A program made the translations under genes and the position numbers. The notes below the pieces were generated by a model. That model saw only the letters and a program-made list of their open reading frames with translations. It did not search any database and had not been told where the DNA came from. A DNA stretch of 64,000 nucleotides from Heterobilharzia americana (lineage: Eukaryota; Platyhelminthes; Trematoda; Strigeidida; Schistosomatidae). Positions 1 through 10,729 of this stretch are shown here, piece after piece. Positions within the stretch are counted from its first letter, which is position 1, and each line of letters opens with the position of its first letter. The stretch lies in assembly GCA_944470555.2 (NCBI GenBank), contig OX104127.1, forward strand, positions 45,870,934 through 45,934,933, given 5' to 3'.

Positions 1-478
1 CACTCCAAAACTCAGTGTGCTCGTGGTTGTCGTCTGGGTGACAATATCGCAATAGATTATTATTGACTCCTCTCTAGTTGGCAGTTTGGAGAGTCCACTT
101 CCATCCTATCTCCTTTCGCAGATTCCAATCACTTCTATGCCACACCTCGTCATCTTTTTGCAATCTGGACAGCCTTGCCAGGTGCACACATGGTGCGGAC
201 ATTCCATGTCCCCATGCTTATTTTCGCTTTCATCGAGAGAAGACACATCGGCCGACTGGCTTCCCGAAGGCTTTTTACCAACCGGCATCATTTCGTCTCT
301 TCGATTCCAGCGAGGAATAATTTTGTTTTTATTTTTATATTTTGTCTATGCATTGAAGTTTCTTTAACGATTTGATTGGTTTTACGGAGTGGGGTTGCTA
401 GCCCTATGCCCAACCTTCCCTCTTTATCCGGGCTTAGGACCGGCTAGTAACTATTGAACTAGTTAACTAGGCGAGGTT
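1..478 (-). mobile_element. RTE copy 1: antisense 5' end, runs off the window
   Basis: Read on the minus strand this matches the 5' end of the RTE/SR2-like LINE seen in full at 33895-37112: a short 5' leader ending near 478, then the start of the apurinic endonuclease reading frame (GTWNVRTM-type start, CESRWNGSG-type segment). The reading frame carries substitutions and indels and is not open. The copy continues to the left of base 1, so only its first ~480 bases are visible. Its inner 100 bases are almost identical to 7206-7306 of RTE copy 2, including an extra AATAATAAT run absent from copies 3 and 4. Confidence 0.85.
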
Positions 479-2020
479 AGGAATATATCACCAAATATTA
501 TACAAAAATACACCAAGAATTGGTTGAATAAGAAAGAATTGCTCGAAAGTACATGAAAAATGACTGCATTACACAGCTAAGAGGAATACTCCTGATAAAC
601 TGTCACCAAATAGGGCGCTGAAATGTGATTGTTGAAGGTTTACATGTTTCATTGAGAGTTTTTAGTTCAAAACAAAAAATTTGAGTGGTGTGATATGGGC
701 TAAATGGCTAAATCACTAAGCTTTCATTCTTTTCCTTGACATAACCAGCACTAATTTTACAAAGGAATGAATAATGACGATTTCTCGCGAGTAGTTTGAC
801 TTGTCGTGATGACGTTGAATGTAAATTTTCGTCCCCTTTAATTTTGATATTATTGATTGCACACTTTTGTAGAGTAACTGTTTCATTGACATAGCTCATA
901 AGTATTCATATTAAAAGTGTAAGAACTCTATCATAGGATAGCTTTTTTCCTTTTACTATCTTTTTTTATCTTATGTCATTTTCATTTTGTTGATATGATC
1001 TTCATTTCGCAGTTTTCTCCACCGATCTGATATGAAGCTTGATAAATAGGACCGATATGTTTGTACTGCAGATCCATTTTTAATCCCTTTTTGTATAAGA
1101 GCTGTTTCCAACTAAAAATGAATAATGGTGTGAGAGCGTCTGAGTGCTCCAAATATTTTGAAAATAACGATTAGTAGAAATATGTACAATGTTTATTGCT
1201 GAACGGTTTCGTAGAAGACTATCAAAGAGGAAAAATCGCCTACAAAGAGTAAATTTTAATTATTCAACACATGACTGCTGTACCAGAAAGGACTTCGCAA
1301 ATGAAGCTTATAGATTAATAGCTAATTATAAAGATCGAGCTTACTATAGATTGTTACTGGATAAAACGCACTTCAATGCATGATAAATATTGACAATAAT
1401 ACTAACACAATGATAAAAAAAAGCAAATATATAAACAGTAAGACTAACCGATTGAATCCGAATATGGTAATATAGTTTTCAACAGGTCCATAGTAAAATC
1501 TTTATTGACATAAGAGGCCATTTCAAAATGAATTAATCTCTCCGATGGTAAAGCGCTGAGAAATAGACTCAATTCATTTATGCGAGAAGTTCGTATTCCT
1601 GCTTTTATCGATGAATAGGATGACGTGTTAAAAAAAATAATAAGTCAAATTAAAAACACTAATACGCCTTTCATTCGCCTACACTTGCAAAGCAATCAAG
1701 TGTACTTATTTGTAAAGTAAACGTGTAAATGTTTTTGGCTTAACTTTGGAATTATAACACTATAGATCTTTTTAACGAGTTCTATGCCAAAAACAACTAT
1801 CCAGCTCCCCTCACTTCATAGTAATTTTTATCTTTAAAAGAGTTACCGTCTTAATCTGTCTTCCCTGTAAAAAAGTAAATTCAAGTAGAACATTGAACAG
1901 GAAACAGTTTCTGAGATATTCTGTCTCTTCGAAATTTTTTCAACTTTTCGATGCACCAATTTTTTCATCGGATATTCAGCAACGTAAAATTGATAATGAA
2001 GTGAATTAGCTTGTTGTAAT
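479..2020. other. AT-rich stretch with no recognised gene
   Basis: About 1.5 kb between two RTE fragments. The longest plus-strand reading frame (1189-1383, 64 codons) is Arg/Lys-rich and resembles no family I know; I do not call it a gene. No RNA gene or element boundary was recognised. If the host ADPGK gene extends past the RTE copy 2 insertion, a last exon could be sought here on the minus strand, but I did not find one. Confidence 0.4.
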
Positions 2021-2150
2021 ATGAATAGCGAAAGTAAGGATGGGGACATGGAATGTCCGCACCTAGCAAGGCTACCCGGATTGCAAAAAAGATGAGGTAT
2101 GACATAGAAGTGGTTGGAATCTGCGAAAGGAGATGGAATGGAAGTGGACT
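2021..2150 (+). mobile_element. RTE copy 2: 5' fragment separated by the Gypsy-1 insertion
   Basis: Homologous to the beginning of the RTE endonuclease frame (compare 27840-27975), with a small internal deletion after GGAATGTCCGCACC. It stops at GGAAGTGGACT, exactly where the Gypsy-1 5' LTR begins. The homology resumes with CTCCAAACTGCC just after the 3' LTR at 7208. This fragment and 7204-10096 are therefore one RTE copy that was cut by the LTR element. Nothing homologous is visible 5' of about 2021, so the copy was 5'-truncated before the Gypsy insertion. Confidence 0.85.
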
Positions 2151-2400
2151 TGTAGCATTTTATTTCCCTGTATTGTGTTGATATATGTAAGAACTTACTG
2201 GACGTTTTTTGTTTAGTTGTACTCATAAAAACGTTTTGCTCGCTCGTTGACCAATACAACATCCTGATATATACTTCGCGTTAACTCCTGATATTTACAT
2301 TGTCTGACGCAGGTGGATCAGCAGTGTCGGGAATTATAAATAGGCGAGAGTGTATCTGGACACGTATATAAAATTTGGAGTCAGATTTCACAGCTCGACA
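2151..2400 (+). repeat. Gypsy-1 5' LTR
   Basis: 250-bp direct repeat, TG...CA termini. It contains a TATA-like ATTATAAATAGG at about 2334-2345 and a second ATATAAAA at about 2367, so it probably holds the element's promoter. It differs from the 3' LTR at four positions (three near the left end and one about 150 bases in). Confidence 0.93.
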
Positions 2401-2403
2401 AAC

Positions 2404-2421
2404 TGGCGAACCCGACGTGAC
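2404..2421 (+). other. Gypsy-1 primer-binding site
   Basis: Three bases after the 5' LTR lies TGGCGAACCCGACGTGAC. A TGG start directly downstream of an LTR is the expected complement of a tRNA 3' CCA end that primes minus-strand synthesis. I cannot say which tRNA from the sequence alone. Confidence 0.7.
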
Positions 2422-2686
2422 TAAACTCTCGCAAGTTTCACGGATGGATATTATTGTTGTTTTCAATTGAATACTGCAACCAGTCATTAATAACTGTACA
2501 CAATACGGATATACATATATACTGAGAATTTCTCTGGCTGCTTGTGGCAGGTATTGACATACTTGTTTACTGTATTTTTCCTGCTCTTGTTCTTAAATTT
2601 TTTTTGCTGTACCACTAGTGATATCCTTAAACTGTCATAATCAAGACTTTTCGAATTTAGGGTCCGTGGGTGCCATTAATCTTCCT

Positions 2687-3379
2687 ATGCCTTGTTTTAA
2701 GTTTAATGACCCGCAATTGTGGTTTGTCCGTCTAGAACATTTCTTCATGGCCAATCATATAACTTCACAAAACACAAAGTTCGGATACACAAGCTCTGTT
2801 TTGCCGGAAGAAGTGGCTGAACAAGTAAGGGAGACACTACTAAAGCCCCACCCAGACACACCTTATGATGTTTTGAAGCAGGAGGTGCTGAAAGCTACTT
2901 CGTTATCTGACCAGAAGGCTGTCGATCAACTACTAAGTAGCATATGCCTCGGTGACAGAACACCTTCACAACTTAAGCGACATATGCAAAGTCTGCTGAA
3001 AGATAGGAACGTAGACAACCGTTTATTCTACCAGCTCTGGCTGCAGATACTACCTGTCGGAGATGCGGACATTGACATTGACAGGTTGGCTGACATCGCT
3101 GACCGTATGTACGAAAGGATGCCTAAACCGGTTGAAAGTATTGCTGAGCCAACGCAAAACGACCGAGTGGCCGCTTTAGAGAGGAAAATAGACATACTTA
3201 CAGGACAACTGACGGCTTTGCAGTTAAACCGACGGTCACCGAAGTTCTGTAGAAGCAGATCCCGTAGTCGTGATAGGACCACGAGTAGAATTGCGTCTAA
3301 AAGTAGCACGTGCTGGTATCACAAGAAGTTTGGCAGTAAAGCACGTCGTTGTTTGTTACCATGCGATTTAAAACCTTTT
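2687..3379 (+). pseudogene. Gypsy-1 gag-like region
   Basis: The frame is open from 2618 to 3466; 2687 is the first in-frame ATG. The protein has the Gag pattern of animal Gypsy elements: a start around FNDPQLWFVRLEHFF, a central segment LLKPHPDTPYDVLKQEVL, an Arg/Ser-rich stretch (RSRSRSRDR), and a single Cys-rich knuckle-like motif (CWYHKKFG...C..PC). It would package the element RNA. After the knuckle the homology passes to other frames: near the TTTT run at 3376-3379 the likely continuation SSGNGKAG is one frame off. I therefore place the true end of gag-frame homology there and treat 3380-3466 as out-of-frame read-through. Confidence 0.75.
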
Positions 3380-3536
3380 CATCGGGAAACGGAAAGGCCG
3401 GCGATCAGTGACGACTGCTGTCGCCGGCGTACAACAACACAGTCGTTTGTTTCGAGTGACGGATAGGAAGACTGGAGCTCAGTTTCTGGTTGACACTGGA
3501 GCGGAAGTGAGCGTGATCCCACCCACACCTTCGAAA
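3380..3536 (+). pseudogene. Gypsy-1 protease (retropepsin-like) core
   Basis: In the third plus frame, a segment with [14 protein letters not shown] (active-site Asp in DTG at about 3489-3500) identifies the aspartic protease that would process the polyprotein. It is displaced from the gag frame, probably by two single-base losses near 3376-3379 and 3400. It leaves this frame at the AAAAA run (3534-3538), where one missing A would explain the jump to the RT frame ([14 protein letters not shown] follows). Length and motif are normal for the family; only the frame is broken. Confidence 0.8.
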
Positions 3537-5354
3537 AACGCCATCCCAACCCAACTTTGGTACTACAAGCGGCAAATAGATCTGCTATTACTACATATGG
3601 GACCAGAATTTTGATCCTAGACATTGGCTTTCATACACCATTCCAGTGGGAATTCGTCATAGCTGACATATCGTCGCCTATCATTGGCATGGATTTCCTT
3701 CAACACTACGAACTATTGGTCGACTCTAGTCGCCATAGACTAGTCAGCCGTAATGGTGAATTTTCTATCACCGGTATCGTTACGGAGACAAAAACAATAA
3801 ACTTAGTCGTAGCTCCAATAAACAACACTTCCGAGTACGATATCCTTCTGCGAGAATTTCCCGAGCTCACTCAAACGGATTACACGAAGTCCTCTCCAAA
3901 ACACATGGTGACGCACCATATTCTTACAAAAGGTCCTCCAGTCTCATCAAAACCTCGACGCTTAGACCCTAAAAAGCTGCAGATAGCAAAACAGGAATTT
4001 GATAAACTTCTAAAGTTGGGAGTTATACGCCCTTCCAAGAGCCCATGGTCATCACCCCTGCATATGGTACCTAAAAAAGCATCAGGGGAAATACGGCCTT
4101 GCGGTGATTATCGAGCGTTGAATAAGCGTACGGTCCCTGATAAGTATCCAATTCCTCACATACATGATTTTATGAACTCTATGACAAAAGTAAATATTTT
4201 TTCCAAGATTGACCTCGTGCGAGCTTACTATCACATTCCTGTGGAACCCAATGATGTTCCTAAGACGGCCATCACTACCCCCCTTCGAATTTATTCGTAT
4301 GCCGTTTGGTTTGACAAATGCTGCTCAAACATTCCAAAGATTTATAGATCAGGTACTCCATGGCTTACCTTTCGTCAGTGCATACATAGATGACTTAATA
4401 GTAGCTAGCGCATCTGAAACAGAGCACCTGCAACATCTGAGGACGCTTTTCGAACGACTGCGTGAATATGGCATTACAATCAATCCGCAGAAATGCGAAT
4501 TTGGCAAGGAATCCCTACAGTTTTTGGGTCACATTGTTAATGCCAACGGTGTTAAACCGGTTCCGCAAGAAGTAGATGCAATTCGAGAATATCCTGTTCC
4601 AGACTCGTTTCGAAAGCTGCGAAGATTTCTGGGGTTAATAAACTTCTATCGACGTTTCATACCTAAATGTGCTGAAGTAGCCCAACCGCTGACAGATTTA
4701 TTGCAAGGACGAGCCAAAGTGTTTCACATGACCCAAGCGGCCCATGATGCTTTTGACAAACTGAAGCTGGCTCTAAGTTCTGAAACTCTTCTCTCTCGTC
4801 GTGATTCAGAAGCACCACTAGCAATCATGACAGACGCTTCAAATGTTGCGGTAGGCGCAGTACTACAACAGTTTGTTCACGGTCAGTGGGAACCATTATC
4901 TTTCTTCTCGAAACGACTTAATGCTTCTCAATCGCGATACAGTACATTCGGCAGAGAGCTACTGGCGATTTACTTGGCTATCAAGCACTTCAGATATATG
5001 CTCGAAGGGTACTCATTTATAGTATTCACCGACCATAAGCCACTCACAAAAGCAATTGATGCAAAGCATGACAACTACTCGCCGCGAGAAATTCGACATT
5101 TAGAATTTATTTCACAATTCACTTCAGATATAAGGTATATCAAAGGCAGCAAAAATGAGGCAGCTGATGCTTTGTCTCGTATGTACGTAAACGTCTTAGA
5201 ACGTGACCGTATTGACCTAGCAGAAATGGCAAAGTTGCAGGCGACGGATGAGGACTTGAAACATTTGAAAAACAATGTGAACACCTCATTACGTCTTGAA
5301 GAAGTGACACTTGATGACTCTGTATCCATCACCTGTGATGTATCCAAGGGTAAA
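3537..5354 (+). pseudogene. Gypsy-1 reverse transcriptase and RNase H, one frameshift inside
   Basis: Frame 2 from about 3540 carries the protease tail ([10 protein letters not shown]) and RT fingers/palm ([44 protein letters not shown]). At a run of six C (4278-4283) the homology moves one frame to [18 protein letters not shown], which fits one extra C. The catalytic YIDD box is at 4383-4394, followed by the connection segment (FLGLINFYRRFIP). RNase H follows with MTDASNVAVGAVLQQ, FGRELLAIY and TDHKPLT. A further shift falls at CCC 5355-5357. All catalytic motifs are present, so only the two indels prevent a complete RT-RNase H. Confidence 0.88.
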
Positions 5355-5357
5355 CCC

Positions 5358-6394
5358 GCCCGTTTGTGCCTTTATCAATGAGACGATTAGTCTTCTCTAA
5401 GATGCATGGCATTTCACATCCTGGTATTCGAGCTACGGTGAAGTTAATTACTGACCGATACGTCTGGCCAAAGATGAATCGAGATCTTCGACAGTGGTCC
5501 AGAGCTTGTTTAGCGTGCCAGCGATCGAAAGTGCAAAGACATATTCTTTCACCTACGGGAAGATTTTCCCCACCGGATGGCAGATTTGACCATATACACG
5601 TTGACATCGTTGGACCACTACCTCCGTCAAATGGTTTTAGCTACATTTTAACATGTGTAGACCGATTCACGAGATGGCCAGTGGCAATACCTCTGCAGGA
5701 TATATCTGCCGAAACAGTAGCGAGAAATATCATCCAACACTGGATTTCTAACTTTGGTGTCCCAAGTGTCATCACCACAGATAGAGGTGCGCAGTTCGAG
5801 AGTAGTCTATTTCAACAGTTAACTGAACTTCTCGGGATCAAGCGCATAAGAACCACTGCGTACCATCCTGCATCCAATGGTATTGTTGAAAGGTTCCATC
5901 GACAACTAAAAGCAGCACTGATGGCAGTAAAGACTGATGACAAGTGGAGTGACAAATTACCACTAGTACTCCTTGGTATACGTTCGAGTGTCAAGCAGGA
6001 CATTGGCTGCTGTACTGCTGAGTTAGTTTATGGAACTACTTTAAGATTGCCAGGAGAGTATTTTAACCCGGCAACAGACGTTCCACCGGACTTGACTAAC
6101 TATGTACAACAACTACGGCGACACATGAGCACACTTCGACCTCAGTCCCCACGATACCGAGACAACCAAGTTTACGTACCTCAGTGCATCTCAAACTGCA
6201 CTCACGTTTTCGTCCGACACGACGGCGTACGAAAACCCTTACAGCCCCCGTATGAAGGACCTTTCAAGGTAATTAGTAAATCAGACAAAGTTGTCACGGT
6301 CGAACGCTCGGGTAGACGAGAAACGGTCAGCATTGATAGAATCAAACCAGCGTTTATGGAACCAGATGTCACGGATACCAAGTCTGAACCCTAA
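5358..6394 (+). pseudogene. Gypsy-1 integrase
   Basis: About 340 codons in frame 2, open to a stop at 6392-6394. The N-terminal zinc-binding HHCC pattern is visible (KMHGISHPG ... CLACQRSK). The core DDE triad is supported by HVDIVGPLP, TTDRGAQFES and SNGIVERFHRQ. The C-terminal part shows HVFVRHDGVRKPLQPPYEG and the closing SIDRIKPAF typical of Gypsy integrases. The enzyme would insert element cDNA into the chromosome. The domain itself seems intact; only its junction to RNase H is frameshifted. Confidence 0.9.
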
Positions 6395-6953
6395 GTCAAG
6401 CAACCGGAAACACGGAAACCACCGTCAAAACAGAAACAACGGCGTCCGAATCACCCAATACTAGCGACGGTAGCAGAACCACGAGATCCGGAAGAAGAGT
6501 CCGTTGGCCACGACGTTACTTTCAGACAATTTACATTTCATAAAACCAATTCCCTAGTAACACTATTATCGTTCTTGCTCATTACCTTGTCGAAAACATG
6601 ACCACACGATTTTGTCCGACTTTTTCTCGTGCACTAAAAATTTTTCCCTGGCACCACGGACATCCAAATCTCTTATTTCTTAGCAATGTTCCGGGTAATA
6701 CGATTTTGGTTGTTAATTCCTTTTAAAAATCTTCGGATATATTATTACTTTGATAAAATTATTTTTGTGTTTCGACTAACCTACACTTCATTTTTGTATA
6801 CACACTCTTCCAGTCAGTTTTCATCCTGATAATGGATATCCTTAACATTCCTTCTATGTTTCGAACATCTTCAAAATAAATTAACCTTTCTTAAAACATT
6901 TTATATTGAACATAGACATTCCCTCTTATATCTGTATTCTGGGAATGGACTTA
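6395..6953 (+). other. Gypsy-1 3' internal non-coding segment
   Basis: 560 bases between the integrase stop and the 3' LTR with no reading frame of note. A short purine tract GGGAATGGA (6941-6949) sits just before the LTR and may be the polypurine tract that primes plus-strand synthesis; it is weak and interrupted by a T. Confidence 0.55.
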
Positions 6954-7203
6954 TGTAGCACCTTATTTCACTGTATTGTGTTGATATATGTAAGAACTTA
7001 CTGGACGTTTTTTGTTTAGTTGTACTCATAAAAACGTTTTGCTCGCTCGTTGACCAATACAACATCCTGATATATACTTCGCGTTAACTCCTGATATTTA
7101 CACTGTCTGACGCAGGTGGATCAGCAGTGTCGGGAATTATAAATAGGCGAGAGTGTATCTGGACACGTATATAAAATTTGGAGTCAGATTTCACAGCTCG
7201 ACA
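6954..7203 (+). repeat. Gypsy-1 3' LTR
   Basis: 250 bp, aligned without gaps to 2151-2400 with four mismatches (98.4% identity counted by eye). It ends in CTCGACA, after which RTE sequence resumes. Confidence 0.93.
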
Positions 7204-10096
7204 GAAACTCCAAACTGCCAACTAGAGAGGAGTCAATAATAATCTATTGCGATATTGTCACCCAGACGACAACGACGAGCACACTGAGTTTTGGAGTGGC
7301 TATCATGATGTCCCCGAGAGCACTGAAGGCTCTCATGCAGTAGGAACCAGTCTCCTCCAGGATCATGACAGCAAGGTTCAACTCAAACTGAAGGAAGGTC
7401 ACAATCATCCAATGCTACCCTACACGCCTACGAATAATGCAGATCAAGAGAAGAAGGAGGAATTCTACAGACAACTCCAATCAGTACTGGACAAGACTCC
7501 AGTTGGCGACATCAGAATTCTAATGGGTGACATGAATGCCAAACTAGGAGCAGACAACACAGGAAGAGAACTCATCATGAGTCGAGTAGCACTCGGTGAA
7601 ATGAACGAGAATGGAGAACTGTTTGCAGACTTCTGCGCATTTAATGATTTGGTGATTGGAGGCAGTGTGTACAAACACAAGGATATTCACAAAGCGACAT
7701 GGACTTCACCAGACACCAGGACACACTACACTAAAAACCAGATTGACTTCATTTCAATCTGAGGAAAGTGGAGACGCAGCCTACTAGACACAAGATCAAG
7801 AAGAGGAGCAGATGTGGGTTCACACCACTCACTGTCTAGTGCAAGGAACCTTTCAAATCAAGTTGAAAGCCTTCAGAGAAGTTGGTGATAGACCACAGTT
7901 CAAGTTCAACACCTAGAACAGAAACTGAAGGACAAAACTAAAAAGGACATCTTCACGTCAGCCATCAGAACAAAATGAGAGACGTTGAGCAACATCCCTG
8001 GAGGATCGGGCGTGGAAGAACACTGGAACTCTTTGAAAGAGATGTGGAAAGAGACCTGCATAACCGTATTAGGGAGGAAGAGGAAACAAGACAAGGAATG
8101 GATCTCGACGGGCACATGGAAGCTGATAGAGGAGAGGAGGATGGTGAAGCAGAGGATGAACCAGTGCAAGGATGCACAACGAGAAGAGGAACTGAGTACA
8201 AGGTATAAAACACTGGACAAAGAAGTGAAGAAGAGTGCACCGAAAGACAAAAGACACTTCCATGACACATTGGCAAGTGAAGCAGAACAGGCTGCTGGTA
8301 GGAGAGACCTGACAACATTATATCAAATAACCAGATTACTATCTGGGGAGAGATCAATACAGATGAAACCAATAAAAGATGATGAGGGAAATCTAATTAC
8401 CAAGGAAGAGAAATAAAGGAAATGGTGGGCTGACCACTTCAAGAAGCTCTTGAATCGACCACTGCCTGCACTTCGTCAAGAAATACCATCTACAGCCACA
8501 GAACTACAAGTGAACACAAGCCCTCCGACAAAAATCGAAGTTCTGAACACCATAAAGTTACTGAAATGCAGGAAAGCAGCAGGACCGGATGGAATTCCAC
8601 CAGAAGCACTGAAAACAGACGCAGGGACAATAGCGGACATGCTCACACCACTATTACAGAAGGTTCGGAAGGAAGGAAGGAAAGGTACCTGGCGATTGGA
8701 AGAAGGGTTACCTTGTCAAACTCCCGAAGAAGAGCGACCTAAGTCTTTGCAAGAACTGGCGCGGAATCATGCTGCTGTCCACTGCAAGCAAAATATTAAG
8801 CCACATCATCCTGGAGAGACTAAAGTGTGCGCTAGATTCAAAACTACGACCGGAACAGACTGGCTGGCTGGCTTCAGGAAGTACAAATCATGTGCAAATC
8901 AAATTGCAACGCTACGCATCATCATGGAACAGAGAATAGAACGGCAGTTAACCCTCTACCTCAACTTCATCGGTTTTGAAAAGGCCTTTGACAGTATCGA
9001 CCGAGAAGTAATTTGGCAACTGCTTCAACACTACGGAATACCACAAACCTTTATCAGCCTCATTCAACAACTATGTGAAGACGCCACATGCCAGGCGATT
9101 CACAATAGAAAGCTGAGCTCAGTGACGCCTTTGAAGTGAAGACAGGAGTAAGACAAGGCTGTCTACTATCACCGATGATCTTCCTGATTGTGGTGGACTG
9201 GATGATGCAACAAACCGTGAGGAGCGAGAAGAGGGGGATACATTGGACCGCGGAAAAGAACCTAGTAGATTTGGATTTCGCCGACGATTTGTGTCTAATG
9301 TCACAAAAACTCGAGGATCTACAGGCGAAAACTAACAAGTTGACAGAAGAGGCAGCGAAGACGGGACTTCAAGTGAACGTAGAGATGACAGAGGTGATGA
9401 AGATACCCAACCAACACCACCACCAATAACAACAAGCTCCAATCACCATAAACGGGAGAAACTTCAAGGAGGTGGCCTCTTTCATCTACCTAGGCAGCAT
9501 CGTTTCAACTACAGGTGGTGGCACGGATGAGGACATCAAAACCAGGATCGGAGAAGTAAGACAGGCGTTCATTAACCTGAAATCAGTGTGGAGATCTACT
9601 GCATAAAGAACAAGAACTGGATTTTCAACACGAATGTCAAGTCAGTGCTTCTATGTGATGGTTGAGAGACTTGGCGCGTGACGAAAAGCATTTCCAACAA
9701 ACTAAAGACATACATCAACAACTGCCTACGCTCGCTCGTTACTGGAGATCAGATGACCAGAAAGAATATGGAACAAGGAGCTTTGGCTGGTGACGAACCA
9801 ACCAAGAACCTATCGCCCAACAAATATGCAGAAGAAAATGGAGATGGGTTGGACTGGACATACACTGAAAAAGGCGTTTGGAGACATTACGAGCTAGGCA
9901 CTGGAGTGGAACGAAGGTGGGGAACGGAGAGTTGGGCGTCCGAGAGGGAGATGGAGGAAATTGTATGAGAAAGAAATAAGAGCTTGTGGGCAGTCGTGGA
10001 GCCAGTTTGGAAAGATTGTAGAGAAGAGAGTGGAATGGAGACGTGCTGCTGAAGCCTTATGTTCCATTAGGAACCCAAGGGACAAATAATAATAAG
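7204..10096 (+). pseudogene. RTE copy 2: endonuclease-RT body and 3' end, decayed
   Basis: Continuation of the RTE copy whose 5' part lies at 2021-2150. It encodes recognisable pieces of an RTE/SR2-like LINE protein in several frames: endonuclease (GDMNAKLG near 7530, NQIDFISI near 7750), a linker, and RT motifs (AAGPDGIPPEAL, FEKAFDSIDREVIWQLL, QGCLLSPMIF, FADDLCLMS near 9280). It ends with the family 3' terminus (CATTAGGAACCCAAGGGAC) and a short AATAATAATAAG tail, the usual RTE 3' end. Stop codons at the TGA near 7977 and the TAA near 8413, plus several frameshifts, make it non-functional. Confidence 0.88.
7959..8531 (+). repeat. 573-bp tract identical to 28709-29281 (RTE copy 2 side)
   Basis: Base-by-base comparison shows no difference from the matching part of RTE copy 3, 20,750 bases away. 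The two copies differ clearly on both sides of this tract. It contains two in-frame stop codons shared by both copies and absent from copy 4. See findings. Confidence 0.9.
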
Positions 10097-10125
10097 AAGA
10101 ATATTTCAAACAATATGTAAGACAG

Positions 10126-10218
10126 TATGGAATTCTCAGCACGGAATTTGTCAACAACTTTGGCAGCCTGCTTGATTCGGGCTACGAAATTTATCCATGG
10201 AATATTTTCCATCGAATT
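10126..10218 (-). CDS. ADPGK: Candidate ADPGK C-terminal exon (WINFVARIKQAAK)
   Basis: Minus-strand reading frame containing NIPWINFVARIKQAAKVV. The Trp-x-Asn-x-x-Ala pattern followed by an Ala/Lys helix resembles the segment before the last part of animal ADP-dependent glucokinases. An acceptor-like GAAAG lies just upstream (exon start 10218) and gives phase 0, matching the phase-0 donor of the exon at 10528-10729. The donor is not clear; the lower boundary is set where RTE copy 2 tail sequence is near. It sits about 30 bases from the RTE 3' end, so that insertion landed right beside it. Weak similarity by eye; it could be chance. Confidence 0.35.
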
Positions 10219-10527
10219 CTTTCTTTATAATTTGTTTTAATCATTTAAATGTGTCCTTTGAACATATCATGTACTCTTGCACATTTTGAAGCTGTTTACA
10301 ACTCTCCGTCTCTCAAGCCAATAACAAAGCAGAGAAAAAATATTACGTTATATGGAAATGGATTTTTCGGTGCAAAAAAGTACATATTTCAATGCGTCAA
10401 ATGCTTAGCTTGAGTTGCAGATTTTTGTACCGTCTCAATGAAGCGCCACCACCAAAATTACGCTTACATTTCTGTTGATTCTTCATTATGGACCTAATGC
10501 CTATCCAGAACCAGCTGGCTATTTCAC

Positions 10528-10729
10528 ATTATTGCCTTGAATGCTGTTATTATTAACATCATCCCAATGTAATAACCGTTTCGTCTGAAAGTATTGTGCT
10601 GGGAGTGAATCTGTTGGAAAATTGCATGCTGAGGATCCTACACTGTCATACACATTGTTTAGAATAAAGCGATTATGATTATTATTATGAATAACCAAGC
10701 TGTATAGATACATCATATTTGCAGCCAAA
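10528..10729 (-). CDS. ADPGK: Candidate ADPGK exon with Asn-rich insert
   Basis: A 202-base minus-strand exon candidate with an acceptor TTATTTAG and a donor AAT|GTGAAA. It reads MMYLYSLVIHNNNHN near its start. The SLV/Y-H pattern loosely matches the conserved segment ahead of the Trp motif in ADPGK, although the usual Arg and His there are not seen. The remainder is Asn- and Ser-rich (DDVNNNSIQGNN at its end) and probably a loop insertion. Start phase 2 and end phase 0 allow in-frame joining to 10218 downward. I rate this as a candidate only. Confidence 0.35.

Larger units (their letters stand above)
2151..7203 (+). mobile_element. Gypsy-1: full-length Ty3/Gypsy LTR retrotransposon inserted in an RTE copy
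   Basis: A 5,053-bp element bounded by two 250-bp direct LTRs that start TGTAGCA and end CTCGACA. Inside, in order, are a gag-like frame, aspartic protease, reverse transcriptase, RNase H and an integrase with HHCC and DDE signatures; this PR-RT-RH-IN order is the Ty3/Gypsy arrangement. The LTRs differ at only 4 of 250 positions, so the insertion is recent. The flanks GACT and GAAA would be an imperfect 4-bp target duplication. The coding frame is broken only by small indels, mostly in homopolymers; no in-frame substitution stop was seen within the recognised domains. Structural and enzymatic proteins act in the cell to make and integrate cDNA copies. Confidence 0.93.

Noticed and set aside
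1189..1383. Arg/Lys-rich 64-codon frame as a small gene
   Set aside because: No start context, splice evidence or similarity; such lengths are expected by chance in this amount of DNA.
3408..3614. Gypsy-1 protease as a separate gene with programmed frameshifting from gag
   Set aside because: Programmed shifting is possible in Gypsy elements, but further breaks within RT and before integrase also fall on homopolymers and together restore the gag frame, so accidental indels explain the pattern more simply.
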